The notes: generated from the letters alone by a model not told the origin. Shown: positions 50,705-61,108, counted from the first letter of the stretch. The stretch is 64,000 bases of DNA from Bryobacterales bacterium (GCA_022824585.1 JAJDZN010000031.1:1-64000); one strand, 5' to 3'. Numbers and translations are program-made.

Positions 50705-53188
50705 TTAGTTCTGGCGCAGCGCCTGGGACGGACTGACGCGGCCCGCCCGCAACGCGGGTACGGCGGTCGCTATGAGCGCGCATACCGACACGGCAAGGGC
50801 CGCCAGCGCGATGATTCGCCATTCGAAGGGGCTGACCTCGTAGAAGAACCCTGCTGCGAGCCTGCCTGCCGCCACAGATGCCCCCAGCCCGACCACGATG
50901 CCGCACGCCGTTAGCACTGCCGCGCGGCGGAAGACCATCCATCGAAGTCTGTGCTCGGATGCGCCGAGTGCCGCTTGGACTCCGATTTCCGCCGCCCTGA
51001 TTCGAACCATGTAGCTGCAGACTCCGAACAGGCCCAGACCGGACAGCAGCAGTGTGACGCACGCGAAAGCACTCACCAGCTTGCCGATCATGCGCTCCAG
51101 CGCGATCGCGTCCTCGAGGTGCAGGGCGACCGTGTCGTATCCCGGCGCGATCGGCAACCCCGGAACTTCCTCCTCGATGGCCTGACGCACGGCTGCGGCC
51201 AACGCGGCCGAAGGCATGGATGAGCGCACAGCGAGGGTTTGCAAGAATCCTTCGTAGCCCACGCTGGATTGATAGACGAGGGCCGGGGGATCATCGCGCG
51301 GGTTGACGTGGCGCACGTCTGCCACGACCCCCTTGATCCGCTTGCTCCCGTCGATCACGGCTCCCAATGCGGAGGAACCGGCGAAGAACTTGTCCGCGAA
51401 CGCTTGGTTTACGACCACCACGTCCCGCTCGCCCAGTCCGGGCGTGCCGCCCTGCAAGACCCTAATGCCGAGAGTCTCGAAATAGCCCGGAGAAGCCCAA
51501 ACGTGTATCACGCCCATGTCCTCGCCTTCGGCGGGAGTGTAGCCCGAGACCTCGATCGTCCTTCTTCCATAGTTGCCGCGCAAGGGCAAGGAGCCGGTGA
51601 ACGAGGCGGTCTCGACGCCGGGAAGGGACCGGACGCGATCTAGGATCCGCTGTCGCATGGAGGGCTGGCCCGACGCCGGAAGGCCGCCGCCCCTTGGGTC
51701 GACGAGGATCCCGACCACGTTTTCCGCGTCCAAGCCGAAGTCGGCGGCCCGCAGTTCGGCCAGTGTCTTCAAGACCAAGCCGGCCGCAGTCAGAAGGACG
51801 AATGCCATAGCGCACTGCGCCGCGACGAGGAGCGCCTGTGCCCGAGTCTCGGCGATTCCGGAGGATCCGACCGATTGACCTGCCCGAATGTGGTGCGCCA
51901 GGGGCCGACGCGCCAGTCGCGCGGCCGGCACCAACCCGACTAGCAGCAGCGTCAGGACTCCAATTCCCGCGGCGAAGGCGAGCACCGGCCATGTCAGGCC
52001 GGCATCGAGAGTGTCCACCCCTCGGATCGCTCCCAGCCAGCGCACCAATAGCGGGATGATCTGGACCGCCAGAGTGCCGCCGAGCAGCGTCCCGGCGGCG
52101 GCCAGCACGATGCTCTCGGCCAACAGCGTGCGCAGGATGTCGCCGCGGCTCGCCCCGAGCGCTCTCCTCACGCCCACCTCTCCAGCCCGTTCGGAGGCAC
52201 GGACCAGCAGCAGGTTGCCAAGGTTGGCGCACGCCACGAGAAGGACCAGCCCGGTGGCGGCCCACAGCAGCCCGAGCGGCCGCTGGGCCGAGTCCCGCAG
52301 CCTCGACAGGCCACGGTCCAAATTGGTCGCGGCAATCCGGACCTGGTCAAGCCTTTCCCGGCGCTCGTCCGAGATCCCTTCGCCCGCTCGCTCTAGGAAA
52401 ACTTGCCGCAGTCGCAGGTTGACCGCTGCGCCAGCTTCGTCGAGCGACGAGCTAGGGCGGACTCGCAGCAAGATATTGAGCCAATATGTCTCAATCGGGA
52501 AACCGGGCTCCAGCCTGGAAGGCCCACCCGTCACGTCTTCTTGCATTGACAGGGGCACCCAGATGTCGGGGCTGGCTCCGACCACGTGACCCCGGAACGA
52601 GGGTGGTGCGATGCCAAGGACGACGTACTGCCGGTCCTGCAGCCGAATGGTCGACCCGACCGCGTCAGGGTCAGAATCAAGCCGCCCGGCCCAGAACGGG
52701 TAGCTCACGACTGCGACCGGATTCCCGCCGGGCGCGGTGTCATCCTCCGGGCCGAGCATTCTGCCCAAGAACGGCCGGACGCCAAGCAGCGGGAAGTACG
52801 AGCCGGAAACCAGTTGGCAAGAGGCCCTCTCCAGCTCGCTCCCGGCGACGATCCGGTCGCCCAAGTAGACAGTCTGGACGAAGGTCGCCGCTGCCGCCGC
52901 GGCATCCAGCGCACTCGGGCTGTCTTGGCGCAACGCTTGGTATTGGTGGTAGGAAAACACCTCGGACTGAGGCACGTCGCTGCGGCTGAAGACTCCGACC
53001 GCGCCTGGCCCGAGAATTGCCAGCTCCTGCGGACGCTCCACAGGAAGGAGGCGCAGAAACAAGGCCTCGAACAGGCTGAATACGGCAGTGTTGGCGCCGA
53101 CCCCCAAGGCAAGCGTCAGGGACGCAATTGCAAGGTAAGCGGGTTTCCTCAGCAGTGACCTGAGCGCTATGCGAAGATCGGACGCCAT
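50705..53188 (-). CDS. ABC transporter permease, MacB/FtsX type (acidobacterial duplicated orphan permease, ADOP-like)
   Basis: MASDLRIALRSLLRKPAYLAIASLTLALGVGANTAVFSLFEALFLRLLPVERPQELAIL...two FtsX-like 4-TM units; C-term ALRAGRVSPSQALRQN; no ATPase neighbour. Confidence 0.9.
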   Translation of the reverse strand: MASDLRIALRSLLRKPAYLAIASLTLALGVGANTAVFSLFEALFLRLLPVERPQELAILGPGAVGVFSRSDVPQSEVFSYHQYQALRQDSPSALDAAAAAATFVQTVYLGDRIVAGSELERASCQLVSGSYFPLLGVRPFLGRMLGPEDDTAPGGNPVAVVSYPFWAGRLDSDPDAVGSTIRLQDRQYVVLGIAPPSFRGHVVGASPDIWVPLSMQEDVTGGPSRLEPGFPIETYWLNILLRVRPSSSLDEAGAAVNLRLRQVFLERAGEGISDERRERLDQVRIAATNLDRGLSRLRDSAQRPLGLLWAATGLVLLVACANLGNLLLVRASERAGEVGVRRALGASRGDILRTLLAESIVLAAAGTLLGGTLAVQIIPLLVRWLGAIRGVDTLDAGLTWPVLAFAAGIGVLTLLLVGLVPAARLARRPLAHHIRAGQSVGSSGIAETRAQALLVAAQCAMAFVLLTAAGLVLKTLAELRAADFGLDAENVVGILVDPRGGGLPASGQPSMRQRILDRVRSLPGVETASFTGSLPLRGNYGRRTIEVSGYTPAEGEDMGVIHVWASPGYFETLGIRVLQGGTPGLGERDVVVVNQAFADKFFAGSSALGAVIDGSKRIKGVVADVRHVNPRDDPPALVYQSSVGYEGFLQTLAVRSSMPSAALAAAVRQAIEEEVPGLPIAPGYDTVALHLEDAIALERMIGKLVSAFACVTLLLSGLGLFGVCSYMVRIRAAEIGVQAALGASEHRLRWMVFRRAAVLTACGIVVGLGASVAAGRLAAGFFYEVSPFEWRIIALAALAVSVCALIATAVPALRAGRVSPSQALRQN

Positions 53189-53476
53189 GGCCGTGGGGGC
53201 TAAGCGAGGCGCGTCCAAGCGGGTCTGTTGTCCCACTGGATGGCCTTGCCCCCTACTTTAGGTTGGACGCCTGATCAGATGCTTCGGCATGTCGGAATCG
53301 GACTGTTGTTAGGATTCTAGGGATGCCTCAGCGCCGTCTCTCGGGCGACGGGTGACGCCAGATTCGGGATCGCGTAGCGCCGTGTCGATCCCTTCCCGGA
53401 CGAATCCGAAGAGCCTTCAAGGGTTGGGTTGTCCCGCGCGACACTGGGCGGCGCTGCGCCGCAGCGCGCTCCTCAT

Positions 53477-53508
53477 CCGACCCTGCGGGCGGCCTTCCGC
53501 AGGGTCGG
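53477..53508. terminator. Strong hairpin (possible terminator) 3' of the TonB receptor
   Basis: CCGACCCTGCGG (53477-53488) and CCGCAGGGTCGG (53497-53508): 12-bp perfect inverted repeat with 8-nt loop, between two minus-strand genes; no obvious U-tract. Confidence 0.45.
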
Positions 53509-53544
53509 ACCGGCCGCGGCACCGCCCGCAGGGCGAGGGTACGC

Positions 53545-56500
53545 CTAAAAGTAGAATTTCAGGCCCAGCTGCATTTCGCGGTGCGAGTTGCCGGCGTTGA
53601 CGACGCCGAAGCCGGACTGGCCGACTTGATCCCTCGGGTTGTTGAATTCCGGGGTGTTGAAGCTGTTGAACGTCTCCAAGCGGAACTGCATCCGGAGTCG
53701 CTCAGTGATCTGGGTGTTCTTCGACAGGGCAATGTTGAAAATGTGCGGAGTACCCGGGCCCAGCGTGCCGCGCACCTTGCGCCCGGCGTTGCCCAGCGTG
53801 AACGGTGCGGGCGCTTCGAACCCTGCTTCGTTGGTCCAGAGCACGCCCCGGCGGCCGCCGAGAGCCGGATCGCCGCGGTTCGGATGATTGGGGTCACCGA
53901 TGAGATTGGCGTAGAGCGTCGCATCGGCCGCGTTGTCGCCCTTGAGGTCTCGAGCTCCGTTCAGGACCGTGACTCCGAACGGGGAGCCGCTCTGGAAGGT
54001 ATAGATACCGGAGACCTGCCAGCCGCCGAGAATCACGTTCACAGGACCGCTCAGGTTGACAAACTTGCCTCGCCCGAACGGCAGTTCGTAGACCGGGCTG
54101 AACACGATCCGGTGAGGCGCGTGGTTGCCCGAGAGCGACCACTCGGAAGCACGGTCATAGATGTTCTGAAACCAGTCGTGATCGCCGAGAGAGGCGGCGT
54201 TCTCTCCCACGAAGGGTGCGTTGTCGTACCACCTTGAGAACGTGTAGAGGAAGATGTAGCCGACTCCCTGGTTGAATCGTCGCTCGGTCTTGAACGTGAT
54301 TCCTTGATAATCCGAACTGAAGAAGTTCGGATTGTTCATTCGGATCTGTCCCGTACCGCCGTACTGGGTGAACGGCTTGAGCAGACGCTGGGTTTGGTTG
54401 CCAAACTCGTTGAGACCGACCCTAGGCAGGTTGAGCGGGTGGATCTGGTTGATGTTCATCCGGCGCAGGTTCACCTTCTTGGCAAACTTCGCGTAGTAGC
54501 GCACCTCGAAGAGCTGCTCGCCGGCCTGGTGCTGGAATGTCAGGTTCCAGTCGAACGCATACGGAGTGCGGTGGTAGCGGTCTACGAAGTCGACGCGGCC
54601 TTGCACGAAGTTCGTGCCGCGCGTTCCGAAGTTGTGGTTCAGCTCCGAGGCATCAGGAATCTGGAGAAAAGTGGAGGGCATCCCGTCCTTGAGCAGCGGG
54701 ACCTGCCCGCCGCCGATGTTGCCGGCGCCGCCAAACCCCTGGCTGCCGGTTTGCAGGACGTTGCCGTCGTAGTTGCCACCGAACATGACGGCGAAGCCGC
54801 CGCGCACCACCGTGTTGCTCGCCCCGCCGGGCTTGATAGCGAATCCAAACCGGGGCCCGAAGTTATTCCTGTCGGCATTCACCGGGTTTCTCGGGAAGCC
54901 ATCGCGGCCTGCGAAGAAGAACGCGCCTTTCTGGTCGGGGCGGATGCCGTTCGTGCCGGCGGCGGGCAGCGGCAGCTCTGGGTCCCAGCCTGCGACCCGG
55001 TCCGCCACTTCGGTGAACGGACCTTCGTATTCATAACGCAATCCCAGATTCAGCGTCAGCTGGCCGTTGACGCGCCAATCGTCTTGGAAGAAACCCGCGA
55101 CGTAGGCCGACCGGCGCCCGAACGACGGATTGGCTTGGACGCGCGCCCGGTCGGCCTGGCCGATCAGGAACGAGGCCAAGTCCGCGCCGGTCCCCGAGAT
55201 CACGCTGCCGTCCGGATTGAGGCCGCGCGTGTCGGTGTTGGCGAAGTCAAAGACGCCCGAGGCCGTCTGCCGGCCCAGTTCGCTGCCCTGGTATTTCCGG
55301 TAGTCGATGCCGAACTTGAATGTCTGATTGCCAGCCACCTTCGTGAAGTGGGCCGTGTACTCGAAGTTCGTGAACGCGAACAGCCGCCGAGACAACCCCG
55401 CCCCAATGCTTGTAATGCTTGGATTGCCCCCGATGTTGAATCGCGGGAAGGCGTCCGGCCCCACGCCAGTCAGGCCGATCTGGGACGCCAGGTCCTCGTT
55501 CAGGTTGACGCCTTGGATGTCGTTGCGGTACCGGAAGAAGCCGCCGGTTGCGGTCATGAAGAAGGTCGGCGAAAACAGCTTCGTATACGAGAGCAGTATG
55601 TTCTGTTGCCGTTGAGGAAGGAGTCTGGCGTTCGGGTCGGCTGGACCCCAGTCTGGCGACGCAACGAAGCCGTCCGTCACCGGCATGAACAGGTTGTATC
55701 GGAACGTCAGCTTGTCGTTGGGATCAACTTCGTAATCTACCCGCATGGTGTGGCTGGTGCGGCGGAGCTCGCGTGGCAGGTTGGCGACCCAGTTCCCCTC
55801 ATTCGATACATCAACCTCCGTGCGGTTCGCTGTGGGCACGAATGCGATCGCCGCCTGCGCGACCGGATCCAGCCGGCTGCTGGGAATCACGTTGTTCGCG
55901 AACTGCATCTCCCCTCCGCGCCCGGTCGACGTGAGCGGATCGTATACCCTGCGGAGCACGCCGTTCGACTGCAGCATCGTCGACAGGTCGCCGGTCTTCC
56001 ATTCGGGCAGGCCTACGCTGCGAACTCGCAGGTCCTCGAGGTTCTGGATCGTGATGTCGTAGTTGTAGAAGAAGAACGCCTTGTTCTTGACGATCGGGCC
56101 TCCGATCGTTCCGCCGGGCACATTGCGGCGCAGCTTCGTCCTGCTCTTCGCATCCCATCCGCGAGCGCTAAACGCGTCGTTGCGCATGAACCAGTAGCCC
56201 GAGCCGTGAAACTCGTTGGTGCCGGACTTGGTGGTGGCATTCATGAATCCCGCGGCCGAGCGTCCGTACTCGGCGGTCGGCGCGTTCGCTTCCACTCGGA
56301 CTTCTGAGATCGCGTCCACCGGCGGGCTCAGCTCGGTGATCGTCGCGCCGATGCCCGTCCGGCTATTCACCACTCCGTCGATGAAGACGCCGGCAGATCT
56401 GGTGCGCCCTCCGGCGATCGTGACGTCGCCGCCTCCCGCACGATTGCTGTTGCGCATCCGCTGCGCGCCGGGTGTCAGGTCGATGAGGTCGAAGACCTCT

Positions 56501-56955
56501 CGATTGACCAAGGGCAGCTCGAGAACGCGCTTGTTCTCAACCACGGCGGCGAGGGAGCCGCGAGATGTCTCGACGAGCGGGCTCGCCGCTTCCACCGTAA
56601 CCGTTTCGGTGATCGCGCCGAGCTCTAGCACGGCGTCATATGTCAGGACGCTGCCGACTTCAACGCGCAGGTTGCTGACCTGGTGAGGCCGGAACCCGTC
56701 CGACTCCATGCGGATCGAATACGACCCTGGCAAGACGCCGGGCAGGTAGTACGTCCCGTCCCCTTGCGTTTCCACCATGTTCGAGGTCCCCTGATCCTCG
56801 TTGGTGATTTCCACTTGGACTCCCGGGATGACCGCTCCGGTGTTGTCGGTTGCGGTGCCCAAGATCGTGCCCAGCGTCTGCGAAGGTGCCGGGCTGGTCA
56901 GGGCAGCCAATACGGCCGTTGCTAGTAGCAACCGAGAGAAGGTATTCAGCGACAT
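53545..56955 (-). CDS. TonB-dependent receptor with carboxypeptidase-regulatory-like domain
   Basis: MSLNTFSRLLLATAVLAALTSPAPSQTLGTILGTATDNTGAVIPGVQVEITNEDQGTSNMVETQGDGTYYLPGVLPGSYSIRMESDGF; C-term MQLGLKFYF. Confidence 0.93.
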   Translation of the reverse strand: MSLNTFSRLLLATAVLAALTSPAPSQTLGTILGTATDNTGAVIPGVQVEITNEDQGTSNMVETQGDGTYYLPGVLPGSYSIRMESDGFRPHQVSNLRVEVGSVLTYDAVLELGAITETVTVEAASPLVETSRGSLAAVVENKRVLELPLVNREVFDLIDLTPGAQRMRNSNRAGGGDVTIAGGRTRSAGVFIDGVVNSRTGIGATITELSPPVDAISEVRVEANAPTAEYGRSAAGFMNATTKSGTNEFHGSGYWFMRNDAFSARGWDAKSRTKLRRNVPGGTIGGPIVKNKAFFFYNYDITIQNLEDLRVRSVGLPEWKTGDLSTMLQSNGVLRRVYDPLTSTGRGGEMQFANNVIPSSRLDPVAQAAIAFVPTANRTEVDVSNEGNWVANLPRELRRTSHTMRVDYEVDPNDKLTFRYNLFMPVTDGFVASPDWGPADPNARLLPQRQQNILLSYTKLFSPTFFMTATGGFFRYRNDIQGVNLNEDLASQIGLTGVGPDAFPRFNIGGNPSITSIGAGLSRRLFAFTNFEYTAHFTKVAGNQTFKFGIDYRKYQGSELGRQTASGVFDFANTDTRGLNPDGSVISGTGADLASFLIGQADRARVQANPSFGRRSAYVAGFFQDDWRVNGQLTLNLGLRYEYEGPFTEVADRVAGWDPELPLPAAGTNGIRPDQKGAFFFAGRDGFPRNPVNADRNNFGPRFGFAIKPGGASNTVVRGGFAVMFGGNYDGNVLQTGSQGFGGAGNIGGGQVPLLKDGMPSTFLQIPDASELNHNFGTRGTNFVQGRVDFVDRYHRTPYAFDWNLTFQHQAGEQLFEVRYYAKFAKKVNLRRMNINQIHPLNLPRVGLNEFGNQTQRLLKPFTQYGGTGQIRMNNPNFFSSDYQGITFKTERRFNQGVGYIFLYTFSRWYDNAPFVGENAASLGDHDWFQNIYDRASEWSLSGNHAPHRIVFSPVYELPFGRGKFVNLSGPVNVILGGWQVSGIYTFQSGSPFGVTVLNGARDLKGDNAADATLYANLIGDPNHPNRGDPALGGRRGVLWTNEAGFEAPAPFTLGNAGRKVRGTLGPGTPHIFNIALSKNTQITERLRMQFRLETFNSFNTPEFNNPRDQVGQSGFGVVNAGNSHREMQLGLKFYF

Positions 56956-57441
56956 GGTGAGAGCCTCCTTCTGTTTTTCAGGACTCAAGACGCGGCCAAT
57001 GCGCCAACAGGCTAGTGCCGGTTCCGGTGGAGTTCAACCGCGTTTGGACAAAAAACCGTACGTTTTCAGCAGAAAACACAGGAACATGGCCGGTTTTTTG
57101 GCCAAGCCGACCGAATCGCGAGGCTGCGGAGCGGCCAACGGCTTGGGCTTTGCCGTGGCCGCACGAATCGCCGCAGACGCCGCTAGGCCTGCCTCCGTCC
57201 GTCCGTTGACCACAGCCAGATCATGGCGTTTCGGGGCGGTCAATCCGACTCGGGGAACTCCCCTCGATGCTCGGGAAGTTCAGCCCGGCGTGGACGGCTC
57301 GCAGGGAGGAGCGGGCGGTCCAGTCTAGGGAACGAGTGGGCACCCCTGCGTCGGCCGAACATCCATGTCGAAGGAGTTCCTGATCTTGCCGCCCGAGAGC
57401 GGGCCGCAAACGCCGGAGGGGGGCTTGCTAGACTGCTGGCC

Positions 57442-58935
57442 ATGCGCCGGTGGCAAGCGATCTTGTTGCTTCTAACTCTGTTTGCGGCAGTCGCTCGTGC
57501 ACAGCTGCCGAACATCGTTGTTGTGTTGGCGGATGACATGGGCTGGGGCGACCCGCAGTCGTACCAGCCCGCGTCCAAGATTCCCACGCCCAACATCGAC
57601 AGGCTGGCGCGCGAGGGCATGCGCTTCACCGATGCCCACAGCCCGTCGGCGGTCTGCACCCCGACGCGTTACGGCTTGCTGACCGGGCGCTATGCGTGGC
57701 GGACGTCGCTCACCAGCGGGGTCTTGGACGGGTTCGGCCCGCCGCTGATCGACCCGCAGCGGGACGACACTGTCGCGCTGCTGCTGAAGCGTTCCGGCTA
57801 CCGTACCGCGGCCGTGGGCAAGTGGCATCTCGGCATGCGCTGGTTCGACAAGCGCGGCGATCCGATGCCGCGCCGGACGGGCGGGTTTCGCCCAGGCGAC
57901 GATGTGGACTACACGGCTGAACTGCGGGGAGGCCCCTTGGACGTTGGATTCGACACGTTCTTCGGGATTTCCGCCTCGCTTGACATGAGCCCGTACTGCT
58001 TCCTGCGGAACCGCTCCGTGGAGATGATTCCAGACATACCCGTTCCGGCCAGCAGGGCGGACATCTTTTCGGGCTTGGCGGCTGGCGTGCGCTCGCGAGG
58101 CTTTCGAGTGGAGGACGTGCTGCCGAGGCTGGCCGAGGAAGCCGAGCGCCTGATCGACCAGCAGGCCGGCCGGGACGAGCCCTTCTTCCTGTACATGCCG
58201 CTGGCGTCACCACACCTGCCGGTCGCGCCGGTTAGCCCCGGTAGCAGTCGCGCCGGTCTCTATGGTGACTTTGTCTTCGAGACGGACCGGGCGCTCGGTA
58301 GGGTCTTGGAAGCGTTGGATCGAAACGCGCTGAGCGACGGCACGCTCGTGCTCTTCACCAGCGACAACGGCGGCTTGTGGCACTGGTGGGACTTTCGCGC
58401 CGCCGATGACGGCGGAGCCTCCCCGCGCACGGCGCGAGGGGATTATGTCCGCGGCTACGGACACCAGAGCAACGCGACCTTGCGCGGCACAAAGGCGGAC
58501 ATCTTCGAGGGTGGCCACAGGGTGCCGTTCGTCGTCCGCTGGCCGGGCCAGGTCGCAGCCGGCACCACCAGCGACGCGCTGGTCGTGCTGACCGACCTAT
58601 ACGCCACAGTGGCGGAGATTGCCGGCACGGAGGCGCAGGGCACTTCGGGCCAAGACAGCCATTCGCTGGTACCCGTGTTGCAAGGGAGCGGCGGCTCGGG
58701 GCGGACCTCAGCCGTTCACCACTCTTCCCGAGGCATGTTCGCCATCCGCAAGGGTGACTGGAAGCTGGTTGCCGGCCGCGGCTCTGGCGGGTTCACCGTT
58801 CCTCGCGAGATCGACGGGTCGGGCGGCCAGCTCTACGACTTGGCGGCCGATCCGCAGGAGACTGAGAACCTGTATGGCTCCCGGCCCGAGGTCGTCGCGG
58901 AACTTGAGGAACTGCTGCGGGCGATCCGGCAGTGA
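57442..58935 (+). CDS. Arylsulfatase (type I)
   Basis: MRRWQAILLLLTLFAAVARAQLPNIVVVLADDMGWGDPQSYQPASKIPTPNIDRLAREGMRFTDAHSPSAVCTPTRYGLLTGRYAWRT; GKWHLG; TSDNGG. Confidence 0.94.
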   Translation: MRRWQAILLLLTLFAAVARAQLPNIVVVLADDMGWGDPQSYQPASKIPTPNIDRLAREGMRFTDAHSPSAVCTPTRYGLLTGRYAWRTSLTSGVLDGFGPPLIDPQRDDTVALLLKRSGYRTAAVGKWHLGMRWFDKRGDPMPRRTGGFRPGDDVDYTAELRGGPLDVGFDTFFGISASLDMSPYCFLRNRSVEMIPDIPVPASRADIFSGLAAGVRSRGFRVEDVLPRLAEEAERLIDQQAGRDEPFFLYMPLASPHLPVAPVSPGSSRAGLYGDFVFETDRALGRVLEALDRNALSDGTLVLFTSDNGGLWHWWDFRAADDGGASPRTARGDYVRGYGHQSNATLRGTKADIFEGGHRVPFVVRWPGQVAAGTTSDALVVLTDLYATVAEIAGTEAQGTSGQDSHSLVPVLQGSGGSGRTSAVHHSSRGMFAIRKGDWKLVAGRGSGGFTVPREIDGSGGQLYDLAADPQETENLYGSRPEVVAELEELLRAIRQ

Positions 58936-59087
58936 TGCTTGCAAGCGGGAGGCGGCTGCGAGAGCGGATCTTTCAGCTGCTCAGGGTGCGCCGGAATCTC
59001 GGGGATTCTCGTGCCCCGATTTGCTGAGGCTGCATCCCAGAGCGTCGCGTCTGCGGGCATGGCCGAGGACGCACTCGTTGAGAAACT

Positions 59088-59969
59088 TCAGGCGCCTGTC
59101 AGGTCGCGCAGAGCTTTTCGGTCGCGAACGAACGCATCCATGCACTCGCGCTGTTTCGCGGGGTCGCGATGGTCGATGTACTCCATATGCAGCGACACGG
59201 GCGTTCCCGCGCTGACCTCGGCGCTCACCATTTCGAACAACTCCGGGTCGACTTGCCCGGTTCCCAGGGGCACGTTGACGGCCTTGCGGCCTTGCCAGCT
59301 GAAATCCTTCATATAGACCACGCGGACGCGACTGCGGATCACTCGCCACAGCACCGGCCACGACAGGCCAGCTTCGGCGGTGGCGTGGCGAAGATCGAAG
59401 ATTGCCGATACCTGCTTCTCGGGAACTCCCTCCAGAAGCCGGTGAGTGTCCCAAACAGTTCCGCCGACGATGCTCCTGCCGGCGTGGTTTTGGTAAAGTC
59501 CCGCGAGCCGAAACCGGCTCAGGTAGTCGGCGAGACGCAGCACAGTCTGGCGATGCTCGTCGAGCTGGGCGAGGATAGGGCGCTTGAAATCGTAGCGGTA
59601 GTAGGCCATGCGGAACCACTTGATGCCGAGGCTGTCTGCGGTCTTGATCACTCGCTGCGAGAGCGGATCGTCGGCGTCCTTGATGTCGGTGGTGATCATT
59701 GTGACGCTTCGGTTGCGCTTCTCGAGAGCCCGGACCAGCAGTGGCAGATCGCGTTCGACGTGCTCCGGTTCGACCTGTCCGCCTTTGCGGACGGTGGCTT
59801 CGATGCCGTCGAGGTCGTTTTCTTCGAGAAAGGCCGCGACCTCATCGAAGGAGAGCCACTGCAGGTGCTTGGCAAACGCGAGCACCGGTCCAAAACGCTG
59901 ATCGGAAGCCGGCACGGCGCTGGCAAGGGCGGCGCCCGCGCCCAGTTTCACGAGTTCTCTTCTGTTCAT
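59088..59969 (-). CDS. Sugar phosphate isomerase/epimerase (xylose-isomerase-like TIM barrel), Tat-type signal
   Basis: MNRRELVKLGAGAALASAVPASDQRFGPVLAFAKHLQWLSFDEVAAFLEENDLDGIEATVRKGGQVEPEHVERDLPLLVRALEKRNRSVTMITTDI...GGTVWDTHRLLEGVPEKQVSAIFDLRHA. Confidence 0.88.
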   Translation of the reverse strand: MNRRELVKLGAGAALASAVPASDQRFGPVLAFAKHLQWLSFDEVAAFLEENDLDGIEATVRKGGQVEPEHVERDLPLLVRALEKRNRSVTMITTDIKDADDPLSQRVIKTADSLGIKWFRMAYYRYDFKRPILAQLDEHRQTVLRLADYLSRFRLAGLYQNHAGRSIVGGTVWDTHRLLEGVPEKQVSAIFDLRHATAEAGLSWPVLWRVIRSRVRVVYMKDFSWQGRKAVNVPLGTGQVDPELFEMVSAEVSAGTPVSLHMEYIDHRDPAKQRECMDAFVRDRKALRDLTGA

Positions 59970-60055
59970 CCCTTCATTTCCTCTGTAGGCCGGCCGTCTG
60001 GCTCAGCAGCCGGTTGCCTGACAGGGTAGCTCATGGTGCCGGTTGCCGAGGCGGC

Positions 60056-60811
60056 TCAGGCGGAATTCTGCAATCCAAGGCGGCGCGATGTCGAGGGCAG
60101 GCCGCCGTAGCGCCGCTCGCGGCGGCGAAAGGATTCAACCGCCCGGCGCAATTCCTCGCCGCCAAAGTCCGGCCACAGCGTTTCGACGAACACCAATTCC
60201 GCGTAGGCCGATTCAAACAGCAGGAAATCGCTCAGTCGCTGTTCGCCGCTCGTGCGGATGATCAGGTCGACCGGCGGCGTCTCGGGATCGGAGTGGCAGG
60301 CGCGGTTGACCTGTCTCAGGAAGCCGCGCTCATCGCAGGGCTCGTCCGCCCTGAGCCCGGCGGCCGCGCCCAGAATGGCTGAGCGTCCGGAATAGTCGAC
60401 GGCCAACCGCAGGTAAAGCCGCGGCCCGTCTCGTGTCGCGAGTTCGGCCGTCTCGATCGCACGGACTAGGGCGGGCGACAAGCGGTCTCGTCGGCCGATC
60501 AACCCGATCCGCACTCCGCGCCGACGACAGTTCGTTCGCTCGCGGACTAGGAACGACTCGAGCAACCCCATCAGCACCGACACCTCGTTGGCTGGCCGTC
60601 GCCAGTTGTCGGCAGAGAATGCGTAGAGCGTCAGCGTTGTGATCCCAAGCGCAGGAGCGGCTTCCACCGCGCGTCGCACTGCGTCGGCCCCGCGCCCGTG
60701 CCCCTCCGTGCGCGGGAGCCCACGCGCTTGGGCCCAGCGGCCGTTGCCGTCCATGATCAGGCCGACGTGCAGCCCTTCGTTAGGCGATCTGGCCATCTTG
60801 TGTTTCCTCAT
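60056..60811 (-). CDS. uppS: Isoprenyl (cis-prenyl) transferase, UppS-like
   Basis: LHVGLIMDGNGRWAQARGLPRTEGHGRGADAVRRAV...LTLYAFSADNWRRPANEVSVLMGLLESFL...VDLIIRTSGEQRLSDFLLFESAYAELVFVETLWPDF. Start ATG at 60811 or 60796. Confidence 0.92.
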   Translation of the reverse strand: MRKHKMARSPNEGLHVGLIMDGNGRWAQARGLPRTEGHGRGADAVRRAVEAAPALGITTLTLYAFSADNWRRPANEVSVLMGLLESFLVRERTNCRRRGVRIGLIGRRDRLSPALVRAIETAELATRDGPRLYLRLAVDYSGRSAILGAAAGLRADEPCDERGFLRQVNRACHSDPETPPVDLIIRTSGEQRLSDFLLFESAYAELVFVETLWPDFGGEELRRAVESFRRRERRYGGLPSTSRRLGLQNSA

Positions 60812-61085
60812 GTCGCCTCGCGACCCGCGCACGCAGGTCGCCGGTGTCGTCGCGGGACGCGGCTGGTTCCGCCTCCCGGCCGAAGCTGCGCAGGACTTGC
60901 TCCAAGACGGGGCGCATTCGTAGCACCCGTTTGCTTCGGATTGCCCAGTCCCAGAGTGGCTCGAAGTTCGTCCACTCGGCGGGGAAGTTGCAGCGCCATC
61001 GTTCTCGCTCCTTGTGTGTGGCGGGGCCGCCAAGGGAACCGCTCGAGGTCAGTATCGGCAGCGTGCCGCGCCAATACGTGAGCAA
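60780..61085 (-). CDS. Hypothetical small protein overlapping the uppS start
   Basis: ORF ...HKERERWRCNFPAEWTNFEPLWDWAIRSKRVLRMRPVLEQVLRSFGREAEP...; composition less Arg/Pro/Ala-biased than shadow ORFs; stop overlaps UppS start region. Confidence 0.3.
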   Translation of the reverse strand: MLTYWRGTLPILTSSGSLGGPATHKERERWRCNFPAEWTNFEPLWDWAIRSKRVLRMRPVLEQVLRSFGREAEPAASRDDTGDLRARVARRHEETQDGQIA

Positions 61086-61108
61086 AAAGTGAGGGTTTGG
61101 TGATCTTT

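Noticed and set aside
54304-56307. 667-aa plus-strand ORF
   Set aside because: Antisense to the TonB receptor whose protein motifs are unambiguous; GC-driven open frame.
57040-57085. A/T-rich run with GGCC-GGTTTTTT-GGCC near the TonB receptor promoter region
   Set aside because: Could be promoter or short hairpin, but the stem is only 4 bp and no clear -10/-35 could be assigned.
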